From Pseudoalteromonas piscicida (GTDB lineage Bacteria; Pseudomonadota; Gammaproteobacteria; Enterobacterales; Alteromonadaceae): 64,000 bases of DNA. Both the position numbers and the translations under genes were made by a program. Shown piece after piece: positions 45,527-55,512 of the stretch; within the stretch, counting starts at the first letter, position 1; each line of letters opens with the position of its first letter. The notes beneath the pieces were generated by a model. The model saw nothing but the letters and a program-made list of their open reading frames with translations. It made no database searches and had not been told where the DNA came from. The stretch is from contig NZ_CP011924.1 in the NCBI RefSeq assembly GCF_000238315.3, positions 3,464,501 to 3,528,500 on the forward strand, given 5' to 3'.

Positions 45527-47669
45527 AGGCGGTAACTAACCACTTACTACCAACATCATCAAAGCTAACTTGGATGCGTGACTGAGCACCCGCACCTTCA
45601 TAGTTAAGCACTGTGCCTGCACCAAATTTGGCATGGAGGACACGCTGGCCTAAATTAAAACCGCTATCTTCAAAGGTCGCGTGACTGATTGATGGACTGA
45701 ATCGGCCCGAGTTAGCCGGACGAGATATTTGCGTTTTAATCCGGATTTCTTCCATGCAGTCTTCAGGAATTTCACGTAAGAACCTTGAAGGGCTGTGATG
45801 TTTTTCTTGACCATACAAGCGGCGACTTTCTGCGTGGCTAATGTATAGCTTATCCATGGCACGCGTCATACCGACGTAGCACAAACGGCGCTCTTCTTCC
45901 AAGCGGCCCGACTCTTCATTACTTTGCTGCGATGGGAACATGCCCTCTTCGACCCCAACCATAAAGACCAATGGAAACTCGAGACCTTTGGCCGAGTGCA
46001 GCGTCATCATTTGTACCGCGTCTTCGTGCTCGTCAGCCTGGCCTTCGCCTGCCTCCAAAGAGGTATAGGCTAAAAAGCCTTGTAATGGTGAAGTAAAATC
46101 TTCATCGATAGGCAGCTCATACTGACCACAAGCACTGATCAATTCTTCCAAGTTTTCCACTCGAGCGCGGCCTTTTTCGCCTTTTTCGGCTTGATACATT
46201 GCCATGAGACCTGACTGCTCAATGGCTGTCTGCGCTTGTTGTACCAGTTCAAGCTCGGCAATTTTATCGTCGAGCTGCTCGACTAATTCAATAAATTTTG
46301 TCACCGCCGTAGCAGCTCTTCCAGCTAAATGCTTTTGCGCAAGCACAGCTTTGGCTGCATCCCAAAGTGAGAGTGATTCGTGACGCGCACAGTCGCGAAT
46401 ATGACTTAACGTTTTATCACCAATACCACGGGCAGGCGTGTTTATTACACGCTCAAATGCCGCGTCGTCATTGCGATTGCTGATTATACGAAGGTAAGAC
46501 AGGGCATCTTTAATCTCTTGGCGTTCGAAGAAGCGCATACCGCCATAAATACGGTATTTTAACCCTTCTTGAAGTAGGGCTTCTTCTAACACCCGGGACT
46601 GTGCGTTGTTTCTGTAGAGTACGGCGCTGTCGCTAAGTGCATTGCCAGCCTGTAGCCAAGATTTAATTTTGCCAACCACAAAGCGTGCTTCATCAAGTTC
46701 ATTAAAAGCGGCATAAATTGAAATTGGCTCGCCTTGGTTTCCGTCAGTCCAGAGACTTTTACCCATTCGTTCCGCGTTGTTTTCAATGAGCGCGTTGGAT
46801 GCTTTTAGAATGGTTGCGGTAGAACGATAATTTTGTTCAAGGCGAATGGTTTCGGCGTTAAAGTCGTCCAGAAAACGTTTGATGTTTTCTATTTTTGCAC
46901 CACGCCAGCCGTAAATACTCTGGTCGTCATCCCCTACGATCATGATATTGTTGTCACTACCTGCAAGCAGGCGCAACCACAAATATTGAATGCTGTTGGT
47001 ATCTTGGAACTCGTCCACTAGCATATGGCGGAAGCGTTGTTGATAGTGACGTAGCAAGGTAGGTTGTTGCTGTAATAGCTCGTAGCAGCGCAATAGGATC
47101 TCGGCAAAATCAACAAGACCGGCTCTATCACAGGCATCTTGGTAAGCACTATATACATTCAACATCAGCTGTTCATTGACATCGTATGCTTGAATATCTT
47201 TGGGTCTTAATCCTTCGTCTTTACGCGCGCTGATGTACCAGCTTAACTGCTTAGGTGGCCACTTTTTCTCATCGATATTCATGGCTTTGAGCAAACGGCG
47301 GATCATTCGTTGCTGATCATCGCTATCTAGAATTTGAAATGATTCTGGTAATTTAGCTTCACGGTGATGGGCGCGTAACATGCGGTGGGCTAGGCCGTGG
47401 AAAGTGCCTATCCACATGCCACCAACAGGGCCATTGAGCGTCGCTTCAACACGAGCACGCATTTCTTTGGCTGCCTTATTGGTAAAGGTTACCGCGAAAA
47501 TACTAAATGCAGAGGCGTGCTCAACTTGCATAAGCCAAGCAATACGATGAACCAGTACTCGTGTTTTACCTGACCCCGCACCTGCGAGCACTAACATGTT
47601 TTGCAGAGGTGCGGCGACTGCATCGCGCTGTTTGTCGTTGAGGCCGTCGAGTAATTCTGATACGTCCAT
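45504..47669 (-). CDS. uvrD: DNA helicase II (UvrD)
   Basis: From the ATG at 47669 the protein is 721 residues, one more than E. coli UvrD. It begins MDVSELLDGLNDKQRDAV. Superfamily 1A motifs are all present: AGAGSGKTRVL, LVDEFQDTN, GDDDQSIYGWRGA, LEQNYRST, TLHSAKGLEFPLVF and VGMTRAMDKLYIS. It works in nucleotide-excision and mismatch repair as a 3'-5' helicase. A LexA-type box lies about 120 bp upstream. A 23-codon upstream extension to 47738 is not needed and is unlike the family. Confidence 0.96.
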   Translation of the reverse strand: MDVSELLDGLNDKQRDAVAAPLQNMLVLAGAGSGKTRVLVHRIAWLMQVEHASAFSIFAVTFTNKAAKEMRARVEATLNGPVGGMWIGTFHGLAHRMLRAHHREAKLPESFQILDSDDQQRMIRRLLKAMNIDEKKWPPKQLSWYISARKDEGLRPKDIQAYDVNEQLMLNVYSAYQDACDRAGLVDFAEILLRCYELLQQQPTLLRHYQQRFRHMLVDEFQDTNSIQYLWLRLLAGSDNNIMIVGDDDQSIYGWRGAKIENIKRFLDDFNAETIRLEQNYRSTATILKASNALIENNAERMGKSLWTDGNQGEPISIYAAFNELDEARFVVGKIKSWLQAGNALSDSAVLYRNNAQSRVLEEALLQEGLKYRIYGGMRFFERQEIKDALSYLRIISNRNDDAAFERVINTPARGIGDKTLSHIRDCARHESLSLWDAAKAVLAQKHLAGRAATAVTKFIELVEQLDDKIAELELVQQAQTAIEQSGLMAMYQAEKGEKGRARVENLEELISACGQYELPIDEDFTSPLQGFLAYTSLEAGEGQADEHEDAVQMMTLHSAKGLEFPLVFMVGVEEGMFPSQQSNEESGRLEEERRLCYVGMTRAMDKLYISHAESRRLYGQEKHHSPSRFLREIPEDCMEEIRIKTQISRPANSGRFSPSISHATFEDSGFNLGQRVLHAKFGAGTVLNYEGAGAQSRIQVSFDDVGSKWLVTAYARLQAL

Positions 47670-47789
47670 TGCTTTGCCTATTTGCTCAAATGATGGCAAG
47701 TATACCGAGTCGTTGCCGTAAATCCCAGCATATCGCAAAGCAAACCTAACCGAGTAAAGGTAACATTATGATTTATAAAGAAACATAAA

Positions 47790-47805
47790 CTGGTTTTTTA
47801 TACAG
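47790..47805. promoter_or_regulatory. LexA (SOS) box upstream of uvrD
   Basis: CTGGTTTTTTATACAG fits CTG-N10-CAG with an AT-rich core and flanking bases AAA/TG. It lies 120 bp before the uvrD ATG; uvrD is a known SOS gene in relatives. It deviates from the best consensus (CTGT) at one base. Confidence 0.65.
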
Positions 47806-47814
47806 TGTTTATAT

Positions 47815-48759
47815 TTATTTTTGCAAAACGTCCTTCAACCGATTTTGTACCTCTGTTACCAATAAATCGGGTTGGAATTTTGATAGAAACGCATTACAAC
47901 CCACTTTTTCGACCATGGCATTGTTAAAGCTGCCACTGAGTGAGGTATTGAGAATGACATAAAGGTCTTTCAGGCGACTGTCATTGCGAATTTCATAGGT
48001 GAGTCGATAACCATCCATAACTGGCATTTCTGCATCGGTGATCACCGCAAGTAATTCTTTTTGTACGTCGATACCTTCGTCGGCCCAGTGCTTTAACACA
48101 TTGAGCGCCTCTTGGCCGTCAGTTGCTGGGATGATTTCTATGCCTAATTGTGCCAAGGTATCGGCAACTTGACGACGAGCGGTCGGCGAGTCATCGGCAT
48201 GTAGAATTTTGCGGCCATGAAACTCGTTGATGATATCTTTATCTAGAATGTCCTGCGGGATCTCAACTTTGTACTCAACGATTTCGGCAAGTACTTTTTC
48301 TACATCGATAATTTCAACGATGTGTTCAACGCCGTCACGTTTGATTTTAGTCAGTGCGGTGAGGTAGTGATTGCGGCCAACAGACTTAGGGGTTGGCATA
48401 ATATCGGACCACGTAGTATTGACGATTTGGTCAACTTTACCAACTAAGAAGGCCTGCACTGAGCGGTTGTATTCTGTGATCACAAGGTTGCAGTCTTTGT
48501 CTCGGTCGCATGGGGGCATGCATATCGCTTGTCGTAAATCGATAACCGGAATAGACTCGCCACGAATATTGGTTACGCCACATACTTTAGGGTGTGCATT
48601 GGGCATTTTATTGAGATGAGGGAGCTTAACAACTTCTTTTACCTTGAAGACGTTGAGCGCAAAAAAGTGGCGGCTATGAAGATGAAACAATAGCAACTCA
48701 AGGCGGTTTTCACCCACCAGTTGTGTACGTTGATCTACTGAGGCCAATACGCCAGCCAT
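47815..48759 (-). CDS. cheV: Chemotaxis coupling protein CheV
   Basis: The 314 residues join an N-terminal CheW domain (LELLLFHLHSRHFFALNVFK, IRGESIPVIDLRQAI) to a C-terminal receiver domain. The acceptor Asp is in LAVITDAEMPVMDGYRL and the conserved Lys in NAFLSKFQPD. CheV links chemoreceptors to CheA and is tuned by phosphorylation. It stands alone with no other che operon near, which is usual for cheV genes in this group. Its 3' end faces the uvrD promoter. Confidence 0.93.
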   Translation of the reverse strand: MAGVLASVDQRTQLVGENRLELLLFHLHSRHFFALNVFKVKEVVKLPHLNKMPNAHPKVCGVTNIRGESIPVIDLRQAICMPPCDRDKDCNLVITEYNRSVQAFLVGKVDQIVNTTWSDIMPTPKSVGRNHYLTALTKIKRDGVEHIVEIIDVEKVLAEIVEYKVEIPQDILDKDIINEFHGRKILHADDSPTARRQVADTLAQLGIEIIPATDGQEALNVLKHWADEGIDVQKELLAVITDAEMPVMDGYRLTYEIRNDSRLKDLYVILNTSLSGSFNNAMVEKVGCNAFLSKFQPDLLVTEVQNRLKDVLQK

Positions 48760-48881
48760 GTTAACCCCTCATTACTTCTTGTAACCTTTTCTAAGACTAT
48801 ATCAAAGAAGTCGATATGTCGTGTTGTTTTTTGGCTAAAATCTGCAGTAAGGTAGCAGTATGTATTTGATAGGGAAGCAAT

Positions 48882-49961
48882 ATGCCTATAATTTTTAAGC
48901 GTTTAGTTGTTTTGATGCGGGCTCATGTGGATAAGGCCAGCTGGCAACTGTTATTTATGGCAACGCTCATTCATATGTCGGTGACTTGGGGGTTGTTATG
49001 GCTCAGCAATGAATCGGCATTATTGCCACTGAGCACGTTCTTTTATTACTACGTAGTGACGACTTCAACAGTTGGCTACGGAGACTTTAGTGCAACAACG
49101 GATTTTGGCCGTTTAGTCGTTGCCATTATACAGATCCCATTTGGCCTTGCGCTATTTGGTGTGTTATTGGGAAAAGCTGGACAATTTGTGACGTATTGGG
49201 TGAGAAGAGGCATGACAGGGGAAAAAGACTTTGCACATTTGCAAAACCACATCGTAATTTTTGGTTGGCATGATGTGAGAACGAAAAAAATGGTGGACTA
49301 CATTTTAGGTGACAATAAACGCGAAGATAGAAAAATCGTATTGGCCGTCACTGAGGCCATGGAGCATCCGCTGTTGAGTTATCCGGAAGTCGCATTTGCG
49401 CGTTTAACCAGCTTTACTGATGACGAACAGCTAAGTCGGATTAACATTGAGCGGGCTGACAAAATCATCATTGATGGCGATGATGATAACCAGACATTTA
49501 CCACCGCGCTAAAGCTTAGTCGGGTAGTAAAACCCGAAGCACATATTAGCGCGCACTTCTTGGACGATAACAAAGCACTACTTTTAAGAGAGCATTGTAA
49601 AAATGTTGAATGCTCAGCATCTATGTCTGCGGAAATCTTAGTGCGAGCCATGCAAGACCCAGGCTCAAGCCGAGTACAAGAGGAATTGCTGTCGACGCTA
49701 CACGGCGATACGCAATTTAGCTTAGCCTTACCTGCAGAGGTAAGCTGTTTAACCTTTGGTGATATTTTTGGTTATTTTAAACAGCATCATGATGCGACGC
49801 TGCTCGGTGTTGCGCACGATATAAATGCGCTAAATATGGATCTAAACCCACCTCTGGATTACAACATCACAGGGGGAGATATTTTGCACTATATTGCACC
49901 ACAGCGAGTGCTTGCATCAGAGGTTGACTGGTCATCACTATGTTCGAAGAACTCTTTTTGA
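48882..49961 (+). CDS. Potassium channel with RCK/TrkA-N domain
   Basis: The 359 residues have two N-terminal membrane helices around a pore loop with the K+ selectivity filter STVGYGD, followed by a cytoplasmic RCK (TrkA-N) domain (HIVIFGWHDVRTKKMVDYI, ADKIIIDGDDDNQTF). It resembles the MthK/Kch class that opens in response to ligand or voltage and would conduct K+ across the inner membrane. AGGGAAG precedes the ATG. The downstream small membrane-protein gene overlaps its 3' end by 22 bp. Confidence 0.9.
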   Translation: MPIIFKRLVVLMRAHVDKASWQLLFMATLIHMSVTWGLLWLSNESALLPLSTFFYYYVVTTSTVGYGDFSATTDFGRLVVAIIQIPFGLALFGVLLGKAGQFVTYWVRRGMTGEKDFAHLQNHIVIFGWHDVRTKKMVDYILGDNKREDRKIVLAVTEAMEHPLLSYPEVAFARLTSFTDDEQLSRINIERADKIIIDGDDDNQTFTTALKLSRVVKPEAHISAHFLDDNKALLLREHCKNVECSASMSAEILVRAMQDPGSSRVQEELLSTLHGDTQFSLALPAEVSCLTFGDIFGYFKQHHDATLLGVAHDINALNMDLNPPLDYNITGGDILHYIAPQRVLASEVDWSSLCSKNSF

Positions 49962-50143
49962 TGATTGCTGTTGTGTGCGCTTACTTACTTCCTGTCGCTT
50001 TGGTTGCAGGAAGCAAGCGCAGCAAAGGGCATGAAAAAAACGGCTGGCTGATAGGAACGCTACTGTTTTCTTGGGTCGCTTTGCTGCTATATATCAGCAT
50101 AGTGCCTAAGCACGGGCGACAAAAAGGCAAAGCAAAACGTTAG
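49940..50143 (+). CDS. Small membrane protein, unknown function
   Basis: The 67 residues have two hydrophobic segments (LFLMIAVVCAYLLPVALVAG and WLIGTLLFSWVALLLYISI) separated by a basic turn (SKRSKGHEKNG), and a very basic tail (KHGRQKGKAKR). It overlaps the end of the K+ channel gene by 22 bp, which points to cotranslation and perhaps an accessory role, but the family is not recognised. Its end overlaps the convergent EVE gene by 4 bp. Confidence 0.65.
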   Translation: MFEELFLMIAVVCAYLLPVALVAGSKRSKGHEKNGWLIGTLLFSWVALLLYISIVPKHGRQKGKAKR

Positions 50144-50601
50144 CTTTGCCCCGACATCTCTAAAATAACCTGCCACTCAAGTTCGATGATGGGCATGATG
50201 GATAATCGCCCCCCTTTTTTTAAAGCCAGCTCGGTGAGCGCAGTGTTAGCTTTTATCGCCTGCAGGGTCACCGGGCGTAGGTGCTGCTCGTATGCTAGCG
50301 TGACGCCTACCCAGCGAGGGTTATCGGTGCTTGATTTGGCATCATAATAATCACTGCTTAAGTCAAATTGGTGTGGATCTGGCTCTGCTGCCTTCACCAC
50401 TTTGGCAATACCGACAACCGCAGGCAGTTTACAGCTTGAGTGGTAAATAAACACTGAGTCACCCACCTTAACCTCGTCGCGCAGGAAGTTTCTTGCCTGA
50501 TAATTACGAATTCCCTCCCAAAAAGTTTGCTGCTCAGGCGCGTTTTTTAAGTCATCAATGGAAAATGCATCGGGTTCTGTTTTAAACAGCCAATAAGCCA
50601 T
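50140..50601 (-). CDS. EVE domain-containing protein
   Basis: The 153 residues span one EVE domain: AYWLFKTEPDAFSIDDL at the start, FWEGIRNYQARNFLRDEVKV, and VFIYHSSCKLPAVVGIAKVV. EVE domains belong to the PUA-like fold and bind modified bases in DNA or RNA; relatives include human THYN1. The bacterial role is not settled. It is a single gene, convergent with the small membrane protein gene. Confidence 0.9.
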   Translation of the reverse strand: MAYWLFKTEPDAFSIDDLKNAPEQQTFWEGIRNYQARNFLRDEVKVGDSVFIYHSSCKLPAVVGIAKVVKAAEPDPHQFDLSSDYYDAKSSTDNPRWVGVTLAYEQHLRPVTLQAIKANTALTELALKKGGRLSIMPIIELEWQVILEMSGQS

Positions 50602-50754
50602 ATGGGTTAGTCCAATAGTTTGAGTTATGATGTATTATACTCATTTGAGCAATGTACTTGGTTTGCTATCAGTCCGAGTCTTACTTGGATTTGATAAAAG
50701 TATTATCTCATTATAACGACTATCGCCAGTTCTACTAGACGTTCGGAGTGCAAC

Positions 50755-51612
50755 ATGAGTCAAGTGTTACAAAATCTGTTGGATTTACTCAGCCTTGAAG
50801 AAATTGAGCAAGGGATATATCGAGGTCAAAGCCAAGACCTTGGTTTTCCTCAAGTGTTTGGAGGTCAGGTGATGGGGCAAGCGTTGTCCGCAGCAAAATA
50901 CACCTTACCAGAAGGGCGCTTTGTTAACTCGCTGCATTCTTACTTTTTGCGTCCTGGTGATGCGAGCAAACCCATTGTCTACGATGTCGAAAACATTCGT
51001 GATGGTCGCAGTTTTAGCACTCGTAGGATCAGTGCCATTCAATATGGTAAGCCGATATTTTACATGACTGCCTCTTTCCAAGGGGATGAGCCGGGCGTTT
51101 CTCATCAATCTTTGATGCCGGATGTGCCAGAGCCTGAAACGTTAAAGTCATCACTCCACTTTTATCAAGAACATGCGGACCTCATTCCAGAATCACTTCG
51201 AGCGAAATTTACGCAAGAAATGCCGCTGGATATGCGCCCTGTAAACTTTCAAAATCCATTTAAACCTAAAAAACAGGACCCGGTGAGAAATGTTTGGTTT
51301 AAAGCCAATGGTGAGATGCCGGACGACAGAAGGATCCACAACTATTTGCTGGCATATGCCTCAGATTTTGAATTTTTACCAACAGCACTACAACCACATG
51401 GTTTGTCGTTTATGCAGTCAAATATGCAAGTCGCGACAATTGACCATGCGATGTGGTTCCATCGTCCGTTTAGAATGGATGAATGGATTTTATATAGCGT
51501 TGATAGTCCGAGCGCGTCTAATGGCCGAGGCCTAGTACGAGGTCAATTTTTCAACCGTCAAGGTGAGTTAGTTGCGTCGACTATTCAAGAAGGCGTGATG
51601 CGTCAACGCTAA
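50755..51612 (+). CDS. tesB: Acyl-CoA thioesterase II
   Basis: The 285 residues match the double hot-dog TesB layout and length. Family segments are [20 protein letters not shown] near the start, [15 protein letters not shown], and in the second half [16 protein letters not shown] and [13 protein letters not shown], which contains the active-site Asp region. It hydrolyses medium- and long-chain acyl-CoA to free fatty acid and CoA. It is monocistronic with a hairpin behind it. Confidence 0.94.
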   Translation: MSQVLQNLLDLLSLEEIEQGIYRGQSQDLGFPQVFGGQVMGQALSAAKYTLPEGRFVNSLHSYFLRPGDASKPIVYDVENIRDGRSFSTRRISAIQYGKPIFYMTASFQGDEPGVSHQSLMPDVPEPETLKSSLHFYQEHADLIPESLRAKFTQEMPLDMRPVNFQNPFKPKKQDPVRNVWFKANGEMPDDRRIHNYLLAYASDFEFLPTALQPHGLSFMQSNMQVATIDHAMWFHRPFRMDEWILYSVDSPSASNGRGLVRGQFFNRQGELVASTIQEGVMRQR

Positions 51613-51649
51613 TTTGTTGGAAAGTGTATGGCGCTTTTTAACAGTAATC

Positions 51650-51679
51650 TTGCTTGGTGCTTTGTGCAGCACTAAGCAA
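51650..51679 (+). terminator. Hairpin after tesB
   Basis: A 12-bp stem (TTGCTTGGTGCT / AGCACTAAGCAA, one G-T pair) with a 6-nt loop lies about 38 bp after tesB. There is no T-tract. The rest of the 51680-51946 spacer is AT-rich and shows no gene; it must hold the promoter of the next operon. Confidence 0.55.
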
Positions 51680-51946
51680 AGTATAAACTTATAAAATCAT
51701 AAGCCATTGCTTACAGAGGGTTTTCCTGTTTATTGATGGCCGCTTCTAAAGTCGTTTGCACTACTTTTTCCGGTGCTGTACTCGGTTTGATTTTGCACTA
51801 TCTTTAAAATTCCATCTAGATGTAGCGTTATTGCATTTTTCCCAAACAAAAATTAACACTAAAGTCAGCTAAATTTATCTACATTGTTATTTACAAAACG
51901 AATCGTCGCGTCACAGCAAGGCGCATATGACTCTAGGAGAATGATA

Positions 51947-52615
51947 ATGAATAAACCGCTCGCCACTGTAATTGCATTGACGTTTGTCGGATTAACCGCG
52001 GGTTGCGCAACGGAAGCATCAAGAACGGTAGAAGCACCAAAAGTGGCCTCATATAATCAGGCTTACAATGGGCCAAAAAGTCAGTTAGCGGTTGGTAAAT
52101 TGCAAAACCGTTCAGCTTTTCACAATGGTGTGTTTAGTTCTGGGCCGGACCGCTTGGGCTCTCAGGCTAAAACTATTCTGACCACCCATTTACAGCAGAG
52201 TAATCGCTTTATTGTTTTAGATAGAGAAAACATGACAGAGATCGCCCAAGAAGCTGGATTTGCTGGCGCAAAACAAAGTATTAAGGGTGCTAACTTTGTG
52301 ATCACGGGAGATGTTTCTGAGTTTGGCCGAAAAGAAGTAGGTGATAAACAATTATTCGGCATCCTAGGTAAAGGAAAATCGCAAATTGCTTACGCTAAGG
52401 TAAATCTGAATATCGTTGATGTGACTAGTTCAGAAGTCGTCTACTCGGTGCAAGGTGCTGGAGAATACAGCTTATCTAATCGCGAAGTGGTTGGTTTTGG
52501 TGGCACTGCAGGGTATGACTCAACGCTAAACGGCAAGGTACTTGATTTAGCCATTCGTGAGGCCGTTAATAACTTGGTTAGCGGCATCGAGAAAGGCGAT
52601 TGGAAGCCATTATAG
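51947..52615 (+). CDS. CsgG/HfaB-family lipoprotein
   Basis: The protein of about 222 residues has a lipoprotein signal (IALTFVGLTAGC, lipobox TAGC) and a CsgG-like body: SQLAVGKLQNRSAF, RFIVLDRENMTEIAQE, and ANFVITGDVSEFG. CsgG proteins form outer-membrane assemblies, but this shorter relative is of the type found with DUF4810 and DUF799 lipoproteins. AGGAG lies 7 nt before the ATG at 51947; the longer reading to 51884 lacks such a site. It is the first gene of a three-lipoprotein operon. It has no link to curli genes here. Confidence 0.85.
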   Translation: MNKPLATVIALTFVGLTAGCATEASRTVEAPKVASYNQAYNGPKSQLAVGKLQNRSAFHNGVFSSGPDRLGSQAKTILTTHLQQSNRFIVLDRENMTEIAQEAGFAGAKQSIKGANFVITGDVSEFGRKEVGDKQLFGILGKGKSQIAYAKVNLNIVDVTSSEVVYSVQGAGEYSLSNREVVGFGGTAGYDSTLNGKVLDLAIREAVNNLVSGIEKGDWKPL

Positions 52616-52651
52616 ACAATCCCCACAGCTAATCTAAACCTCAGGTAAATT

Positions 52652-52996
52652 ATGAAGCAAACGATATTTGTGGCGACTTTACTATTGATATTGTCTGGAT
52701 GTCAGAGTACGACACCACAATATTATTACGGTTCTTACGAACGTAATCTCTATGAGTTCTTTCGAGGTGATGGGCAGTCGCTTGAGCAGCAGATCAGTCA
52801 GTTAGAGTCAAGCATAGCGCGCGCCGAAGCAACTCAGATCAGTCCAGCACCAGGCATGTATGCGCATCTCGGTTACTTATATTTGATGCAAGGGGATGAC
52901 AGCAAAGGGTTTGCGTATTTTGAACAGGAAAAACAACTATATCCTGAGTCTCGACAATATATCGACTTTTTACTAAAAAATGCACAGGGAGAATAA
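52652..52996 (+). CDS. DUF4810 lipoprotein
   Basis: This 114-residue lipoprotein has the signal TLLLILSGC (lipobox LSGC) and then the DUF4810-type body with YYYGSYERNLYEFF and a TPR-like helix pair (PGMYAHLGYLYLMQGDDSKG). In Neisseria and other bacteria such genes lie between a CsgG-like and a DUF799 lipoprotein gene, as here. It starts 36 bp after the CsgG gene and ends just before the next start. The function is unknown; the trio probably forms one outer-membrane complex. Confidence 0.88.
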   Translation: MKQTIFVATLLLILSGCQSTTPQYYYGSYERNLYEFFRGDGQSLEQQISQLESSIARAEATQISPAPGMYAHLGYLYLMQGDDSKGFAYFEQEKQLYPESRQYIDFLLKNAQGE

Positions 52997-52997
52997 G

Positions 52998-53654
52998 ATG
53001 AAATGGATTAAAGCGAGCTTGGTGCTTTTGACTTTTGCCTTATTGAATGGCTGTGCGACAGCACCTAAACAGGATTATAGTGCCTTTATCCAAAGCGATC
53101 CTAAGTCGATACTGGTGTTACCGCCTATCAATAACTCCAATGAAATTGTTGCACCTTTTGGGGTTATGGCGACGGTTGTAAAGCCACTTGCAGACTCTGG
53201 CTATTATGTTTTTCCAGTATCTTTGGTAAACGAGACTTTTAAAAATAACGGCTTAACTGTGGCTCAGGATGTTCACAATGTTGCGATAGACAAGCTCTAT
53301 GAAATCTTTGCTGCCGACGCTGCTTTATACATAGAGATTCAAGATTATGGTACGTCATACGTTGTATTAGATAGTGATACTACAGTCGCACTATCGGCAA
53401 GGTTGGTTGATTTAAAAACTGGCCAAGTAATTTGGCGTGGTAAGTCAAAAGCGTCAAGTAGTGAAGACAGAGATGACCGTGATAACAGTTTGGCTGGCGC
53501 ATTGATTGGCGCGGTACTTAATCAGGTGATTGAAAGCACTTCAGATAAAGGATTCGAAGTTTCACAGAAAGCATCACAGAGATTATTATCAGCGGACTCA
53601 AGCAATGGTTTGCTTTATGGCGTGCGCTCACCTAAGTATGGGCATCCGAAGTGA
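52998..53654 (+). CDS. DUF799 (GNA1162-type) lipoprotein
   Basis: The protein of about 218 residues has a lipoprotein signal (LLTFALLNGC) and the DUF799 body (KSILVLPPINNSNEIVAPFG, ADAALYIEIQDYG, VDLKTGQVIWRGKS). It resembles the Neisseria GNA1162 antigen. GGGAG about 6 nt upstream supports the ATG at 52998 over one 18 bp earlier. It is the last gene of the CsgG-DUF4810-DUF799 operon. The structure of relatives is TolB-like; the role is unknown. Confidence 0.88.
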   Translation: MKWIKASLVLLTFALLNGCATAPKQDYSAFIQSDPKSILVLPPINNSNEIVAPFGVMATVVKPLADSGYYVFPVSLVNETFKNNGLTVAQDVHNVAIDKLYEIFAADAALYIEIQDYGTSYVVLDSDTTVALSARLVDLKTGQVIWRGKSKASSSEDRDDRDNSLAGALIGAVLNQVIESTSDKGFEVSQKASQRLLSADSSNGLLYGVRSPKYGHPK

Positions 53655-53658
53655 GCCC

Positions 53659-55467
53659 TTAATCCCAGTAGTAATTTAATTGTAATGAAAGTCGGGATGT
53701 TTCTGCATAGTCCCAGCCAAATCTTACATCGGATTGAGGCGAAAGCTGGTTTGAGAGCTCAAGTTTGATATGTGTTGCGTGATGGGTATTTTTCGCGATG
53801 GATGTTCTTAATGCAAAAGAATTATTTAGCCTTGAAAGTAAGCCAACTTCAATGCCAGGGCTGAGATAGTAATTGTTATTTATAGAAAAAGTTTCTATTG
53901 TTGCGAGAGCAAATGTGATGCTGCTAGCATTTAGCAGGTGGGCGTAGCCTGCAGCAGTATTTAATCCAAAAAAAGCGCAATCATTACAATAAGCCTGCTG
54001 CTTTTCATAGCCTAAGCGTAGGCGCCAAGCCCAGTTTTGGTTATCAAACCCTTTTGCATAGCTTGGATTAAAAGACTCTAAATCCAGCACGTCAAACTTG
54101 TAAATATCAATGTCGTTATCAGCTAGTGCAAGTTCTACATCCAGCATTTCTAAGTTTGAAAATTTAACTCTAGCGGTGTCTGGAGAAAGCGAATCAAAAT
54201 ACGTCAATCTAAAGCCAAACCTCACGGTATACTCGGAATCGGGCTGTGATTGAACGGCTAGGCTTACTTTCGACGGTTTTGTTGCCAAGTGTGGTGCTTT
54301 GTCACTTGGTGTTATAGCCAAGAGAGATTTCGCCTTACTGATGCCTGCTGGAAGCTTTATTCGCTCTTTTAGCAGTACACGTTTAAATTCACTGTTACGC
54401 GTCTCATCTCTTTCTAAGGTAAGTTGCAGCTGTATAAAGCTCATCAATACCTCAAGTAATGTTACTTTTTGCTCAGTTGGAAGCTGTTGATACTTTTCAT
54501 TATTGAAGTCTTTTTGATGGTGATAAAGATGGACTGCCAACGATCTGAGCTCAGGACTTAATTTTTCATATAGGTTGTAGAACTTACTGCTTGTTGAGGG
54601 AATATAATGAATCGCTGACACTAAAGAATTACCTTGGTGCTTAGCTTGATTCAATCTATCAAAAATAGTGACAGGTATCACCCAAGGTGGTAGGTCAGCC
54701 GTTAATGGCTTATCAAGCACAAGCTCGATAAGTTGGGCGATATGAAATGCGCAATTTTCGTCAGCAAAGTAATAATCAAATTGAGCGTTTAGTAACTCCC
54801 AAAGGTGTTTTATAATCAATTCGACTTCATCTGGTGTTAAGTTTAATTTGTACTCCCAAAGGTCACGCAGCTCGTCCGCACTGTAGTTGTGGTGGTGATG
54901 AAAAAATCGCTGATCTGAAAAGCCAGCCTGGTAGCCGCCAAACAACCCTTTAGCTATATAAACTAACCCATTTTCGTCCTCTGGAACGATTGCGCCATAA
55001 TTGACACTCCGGTCTAACAGGATATTGTGATCTGATTGAGAGCCGATTTTAAGTAACATATGCCCATACAACGAGGCTGGGTTGCTCATGTATCCGGAGG
55101 CAAACACTAAGCTGATAGAACTCCAGTTACCTTCATTTTTCCAATCATCAAAAGCCACGCAAGCTGGCGGGTTTGGCAAGGGAACGCCTTGGGATCTCAG
55201 CCACTTTGCTCGAGCCGGGAATTGGCACTGTGAACTAGGCTCTCGTTGAAAAGCTACAATAGTTGCACTAAGTTCATTAGCTGGTGAGAATTGGGTGTTA
55301 TCAGACAGAAAAAAAGAAGCTGATTTTATTAAACTGTGGCCATCCTTCTTTAGATGGAGAAGTCTTTGCCACGTTGTGTTTTGGGCCAGCTCGTTGGTAT
55401 CAAAGCTTAATGTGGCTGTACTATAAAATAGTAAGCTGTAAGCTGAATATTTGAGAACGGTCTTCAT
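53659..55467 (-). CDS. DUF4105 (Lnb N-terminal-domain type) periplasmic or outer-membrane protein
   Basis: The protein of about 602 residues has a signal peptide (MKTVLKYSAYSLLFYSTATL). The DUF4105 domain at about 90-260 is marked by NPASLYGHMLLKIG, VNYGAIVPEDENG and ADENCAFHIAQLIELVL. That domain is shared with Lnb, a lipoprotein N-acyltransferase, so a Cys-based transferase or peptidase activity is possible. The C-terminal 200 residues look like outer-membrane beta strands (FGLNTAAGYAHLL, LQLNYYWD at the end). I prefer ATG 55467 to the GTG at 55503. It follows the DUF3015 gene by about 45 bp and likely forms an operon with it. Confidence 0.78.
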   Translation of the reverse strand: MKTVLKYSAYSLLFYSTATLSFDTNELAQNTTWQRLLHLKKDGHSLIKSASFFLSDNTQFSPANELSATIVAFQREPSSQCQFPARAKWLRSQGVPLPNPPACVAFDDWKNEGNWSSISLVFASGYMSNPASLYGHMLLKIGSQSDHNILLDRSVNYGAIVPEDENGLVYIAKGLFGGYQAGFSDQRFFHHHHNYSADELRDLWEYKLNLTPDEVELIIKHLWELLNAQFDYYFADENCAFHIAQLIELVLDKPLTADLPPWVIPVTIFDRLNQAKHQGNSLVSAIHYIPSTSSKFYNLYEKLSPELRSLAVHLYHHQKDFNNEKYQQLPTEQKVTLLEVLMSFIQLQLTLERDETRNSEFKRVLLKERIKLPAGISKAKSLLAITPSDKAPHLATKPSKVSLAVQSQPDSEYTVRFGFRLTYFDSLSPDTARVKFSNLEMLDVELALADNDIDIYKFDVLDLESFNPSYAKGFDNQNWAWRLRLGYEKQQAYCNDCAFFGLNTAAGYAHLLNASSITFALATIETFSINNNYYLSPGIEVGLLSRLNNSFALRTSIAKNTHHATHIKLELSNQLSPQSDVRFGWDYAETSRLSLQLNYYWD

Positions 55468-55512
55468 CAAAAAAGTGAGCGCTGCGCTACTAGATGTGCT
55501 CACCTATACTAT